Assembly: GCF_037414475.1 (NCBI RefSeq)
Contig: NZ_CP147913.1
Coordinates: 9,496,501 to 9,560,500 of the forward strand
Direction of reading: 5' to 3'
Origin: Myxococcus stipitatus
Lineage (GTDB): Bacteria > Myxococcota > Myxococcia > Myxococcales > Myxococcaceae
Length of the DNA: 64,000 nucleotides
In this document: positions 62,201 to 64,000 of the stretch, one piece after another
Layout of the letters: each line of letters opens with the position of its first letter
How positions within the stretch are numbered: position 1 is the first letter of the stretch
Position numbers and translations under genes: made by a program
The notes under the pieces: generated by a model
Seen by the model: only the letters and a program-made list of their open reading frames with translations
Databases searched by the model: none
What the model was told of the DNA's origin: nothing

Positions 62201-64000
62201 CGTGTCCGCCTGCCGGCCGAAGCCTCCGTGACGAAGCTGCTCGCCTCGGTCAAACAGACCACGCTGGGGGCGCTGACCCACAGCCATTGCCCGTTCGACC
62301 ACATCCTCGCGGCCGCGCAGCCCGGCTCGCAGCGGCGCGAGCTGTACAACGTCGCCTTCGTCCTCGACGACTACGACATCCCGCACGACGTGCCCATGGG
62401 CAACGGGGTGACGCTCGATGTGGTGCTCCTGGACAACCGCACCACGGAGCTGGACCTGACCTTCGAGGCGACCCATCGCCCCGAAGGACTCCTCATCGGC
62501 TGCAAGTACGCGTCGGACCTCTTCGACGCGGAGACCATCGACCGGCTGCTGGGCCACCTGGAAGTGGTGATGGCCGCCATGGCCGAATCCCCCGACCAGC
62601 GCATCGCCGAACTCCCGCTCATGACGGAGGCCGAGCGTCAGCACGTCCTCCATGCCTGGAACCCGCGCGACGATGCGCCGAGCGATGGCACGTTGGTGGA
62701 GCGCTTCGAGTCCCAGGTGGACCGTTCGCCGGACGCCATCGCCGTCACGTTCGAGTCGCGGCACCTCACATATCGGGAGCTGGATGCGCGGGCCAATCAG
62801 GTGGCCCAGGCGCTGCTGCGCCACGGTGTGGGGCCGGATGTCCTGGTGGGCGTGTGCCTGGAGCGTGGGCCCGAGTTGGTGGTGGCCCTGCTGGGAATCC
62901 TCAAGGCGGGTGGCGCCTACTTGCCGTTGGACCCGTCCTATCCCCGCGAGAACCTCGCGTTCATGCTGGAGGACGCGCAGGCCCCTGTCCTCATCACACA
63001 GACCTCGCTCGAGGACCGTGTTCCCGCGTCCAGTGCCGCCGTGGTGCGCATGGACGTGGACCTGCCGTCCACCGCCGCGCCCTCGCCACGCCCTCCGCGC
63101 TGCAACGCGCCGGGGGACCTCGCGTACGTCATCTACACCTCGGGCTCCACGGGGCGTCCCAAGGGCGTGATGGTCCGCCACGACAACGTCGTGCGCCTCT
63201 TCACGGCCACGGACCCGTGGTTCCACTTCAGCCCCGAGGATGTGTGGACGCTGTTCCACTCCTACGCGTTCGACTTCTCCGTCTGGGAACTCTGGGGCGC
63301 GCTGTTGTACGGCGGCCGCCTGGTGGTGGTGCCGTACTGGGTGAGCCGTTCACCCGAGGCGTTCCATCGGCTCCTCGCGGATGAGCGCGTCACCGTCCTC
63401 AACCAGACGCCCACCGCGTTCCGTCAGCTCATCCACGCCGAGCAGCAAGCCGCGCTGAGGGGGCCGGTCCCCACGCTGGCCCTGCGCTACGTCATCTTCG
63501 GCGGCGAAGCGCTCGACATGGCCGCGTTGCGTCCCTGGTTCGAGCGGCACGGCGATGAGAAGCCCACGCTCGTCAACATGTACGGCATCACCGAGACCAC
63601 GGTCCACGTCACCTACCGCCCCGTGCGGATGGCCGATGTGGATCGCCCCTGGTCCAGTGTGATTGGCCAGCCGATTCCGGACCTGCGGATCTACCTGCTG
63701 GACTCCGCGGGACAGCCTGTTCCCGTGGGTGTCCCCGGAGAGATTCACGTCGGTGGCGCGGGTGTCGCGCGCGGCTACCTGCGACGGCCCGAGCTCACCG
63801 CCGCCCGTTTCGTGGAGGACACCTTCGGCCCCGTGCGGGGGCGGAAGCTGTACCGCGCGGGTGACCTGGCTCGGCGCCTGGCCAATGGCGACCTGGAGTA
63901 CCTGGGCCGCATCGACAACCAGGTGAAGATTCGCGGCTTCCGTATCGAGCTGGGGGAAATCGAGTCGGCGCTGAGCACGCATCCCTCCGTGCGCGAGGCG
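59201..64000 (+). CDS. nonribosomal peptide synthetase, loading FAAL-ACP then C-A(Thr) module (3' end outside window)
   Basis: The frame runs 1600 codons to the window edge. Domains in order are as follows. A fatty-acyl-AMP ligase (about 1-580) has YTSGSTGTPKG at 173 and the FAAL-type insertion (RSHIGCGMSLAEQRL). An acyl/peptidyl carrier (about 610-690) has LGLDSLG, with the phosphopantetheine Ser646. A condensation domain (about 705-1130) has HHLVADG at 838-844. An adenylation domain (about 1165 to the edge) has YTSGSTGRPKG. The adenylation pocket residues read D-F-W-N-I-G-M-V-H, the published threonine code. The enzyme should activate a free fatty acid, load it on its carrier and acylate threonine, starting a lipopeptide. 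Further modules lie outside. Confidence 0.9.
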   Translation, partial: MHAPFRVLTDALRVRASGASSRHPLYTFLGESDGDEAALTALELDLQARRIAAALQARGAAGQPVLLLYPPGLDYLAGFFGCLYAGAVAVPAYPPDPTRLGRTLPRLRAIIQDAGATVVLTTSGILGLSDFIFEQAPDFRSLQWLSTDDLPAGGEASWREPDISPGTLAFLQYTSGSTGTPKGVMLSHANLLHNLGLISGAFQVRQDSKGVIWLPPYHDMGLIGGILQPLFGGFSVALMSPMSFLQRPMRWLEAVSRFRGTISGGPNFAFELCARRATPEDVRALDLSAWELAFCGAEPIRSSTLERFAEVFAPAGFRREAFYPCYGLAEATLIVTGEQKGRVPRVHALDDAALSRGAAVQGTAGAPGIRSHIGCGMSLAEQRLLIVDPETRVPRADGEVGEIWVSGSSVALGYWNKPEQTRETFQARPVGAEDGPDYLRTGDLGLRLEDGQVIVTGRRKDLIILRGRNLYPQDVEAVVERAHRRVRAGSVAAFAIDTPEGEALAVVAEVARELAESGDNEALAAVGDSVRQAVASELEVQPRTVALLPPGAIPKTSSGKIQRFASRAGLVSGELSMVWRSDLGGASTQAPAREAPASRVPAAAPTAASAELEQALREEIAAVLSPGDSSTSVDPSAPLTRLGLDSLGAADLQARIEKRLGARVSAAVLLQDVTLQGLIAEVSGSRGAPAPRPAPAARGEANTGSSPASFAQQRLWFIQQIEPASTAYHIPVALSLRGPLNTDALERAVKELVRRHDVLRTTLTSKDGELLQNVQAPSPVSIERVSSDAHDAEERASVLDAVAVRDGQRPMDLATGPLIRFSLVRFALEDHSLVVSVHHLVADGWTVGLMARELVALYGAFSEGRSSPLPEPPLQYGDFAAWQREHFTPQALRSELTWWKQTLADAPSLLALPTDRPRPQRLSFHGARRSRLLPAAVVTKLHALGRREGVTPFVSVLTALSTVLHRWSGQVDFVLGSAVSGRDVPGIRGLMGDCTNFVPLRVRLPAEASVTKLLASVKQTTLGALTHSHCPFDHILAAAQPGSQRRELYNVAFVLDDYDIPHDVPMGNGVTLDVVLLDNRTTELDLTFEATHRPEGLLIGCKYASDLFDAETIDRLLGHLEVVMAAMAESPDQRIAELPLMTEAERQHVLHAWNPRDDAPSDGTLVERFESQVDRSPDAIAVTFESRHLTYRELDARANQVAQALLRHGVGPDVLVGVCLERGPELVVALLGILKAGGAYLPLDPSYPRENLAFMLEDAQAPVLITQTSLEDRVPASSAAVVRMDVDLPSTAAPSPRPPRCNAPGDLAYVIYTSGSTGRPKGVMVRHDNVVRLFTATDPWFHFSPEDVWTLFHSYAFDFSVWELWGALLYGGRLVVVPYWVSRSPEAFHRLLADERVTVLNQTPTAFRQLIHAEQQAALRGPVPTLALRYVIFGGEALDMAALRPWFERHGDEKPTLVNMYGITETTVHVTYRPVRMADVDRPWSSVIGQPIPDLRIYLLDSAGQPVPVGVPGEIHVGGAGVARGYLRRPELTAARFVEDTFGPVRGRKLYRAGDLARRLANGDLEYLGRIDNQVKIRGFRIELGEIESALSTHPSVREA

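Noticed and set aside
59081..63259. A 1392-codon open frame on the minus strand opposite the NRPS
   Set aside because: It is antisense to clear FAAL, carrier, condensation and adenylation domains. Its composition (Arg/His/Gly-rich, no domains) is the usual shadow of a high-GC coding strand.

Overview
The window is 64 kb of high-GC DNA from a myxobacterium, most likely Myxococcus, Corallococcus or a near relative. The evidence is a PilZ-like domain of the Myxococcus-paralogue type fused to an Hsp70, a scattered leucine/isovalerate-utilisation set, a bacterial ceramide operon, a lipid-starter NRPS and a SitA-like lipoprotein toxin. Codon third positions are strongly G/C, and many genes start with GTG or TTG.

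Layout. Positions 1-3966 hold an RNA m5C methyltransferase (5' end cut off), a small coiled-coil protein, tRNA-Ala(GGC), a TolC-family protein and an MlaC-family protein. A tight minus-strand operon at 4046-7804 encodes serine palmitoyltransferase, a GNAT-like ceramide synthase and an epimerase-like ceramide reductase. Diverging from it are an RND/MMPL lipid exporter and an Aur1-like PAP2 protein (8172-11653), so 4.0-11.7 kb reads as a candidate sphingolipid module. From 11.7 to 22.7 kb there are an aminotransferase, a methyltransferase, HMG-CoA lyase, a chemoreceptor, a Tim44/zinc-ribbon/TerB protein, enoyl-CoA hydratase, an acyl-CoA carboxylase beta subunit and an acyl-CoA dehydrogenase. Together these suggest leucine catabolism. 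From 22.7 to 32.6 kb lies a housekeeping run: RNase III, cyclophilin, Era, Der, a YfgM-like protein, BamB, Nudix, a DEDD exonuclease, DUF3014 and a lipoprotein.

The most striking region is 32871-49463, a 16.6 kb integrated element bounded by a 20-bp direct repeat. The right-hand copy is part of a canonical XerC/XerD dif site, whose XerD arm TTATGTAAACT equals the Bacillus subtilis arm as I recall it. The left copy keeps the XerC arm and central hexamer but has a degenerate XerD arm. No integrase was seen. This is the architecture of an element that borrows host XerCD to enter the chromosome terminus. It carries a leftward early operon (seven small proteins and an HUH-type Rep) and a rightward late operon: a transglutaminase-like protein, several membrane proteins, two capsid candidates and a lytic transglycosylase. 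At the left edge it carries a lipoprotein nuclease toxin with a SUKH immunity protein and a 48-bp-repeat coiled-coil protein. No tail, terminase or packaging-ATPase gene was recognised. I infer a tailless, probably membrane-containing temperate virus. An IS3-family element has inserted into the end of one capsid-candidate gene, and the pre-insertion reading frame can be reconstructed.

To the right of dif lie an S46 peptidase, a GrpB-family protein, guaA, a lipoprotein, guaB, a PilZ-like/Hsp70 fusion and, running off the right edge, an NRPS (FAAL-ACP-C-A). The adenylation pocket of that NRPS reads as the threonine code.
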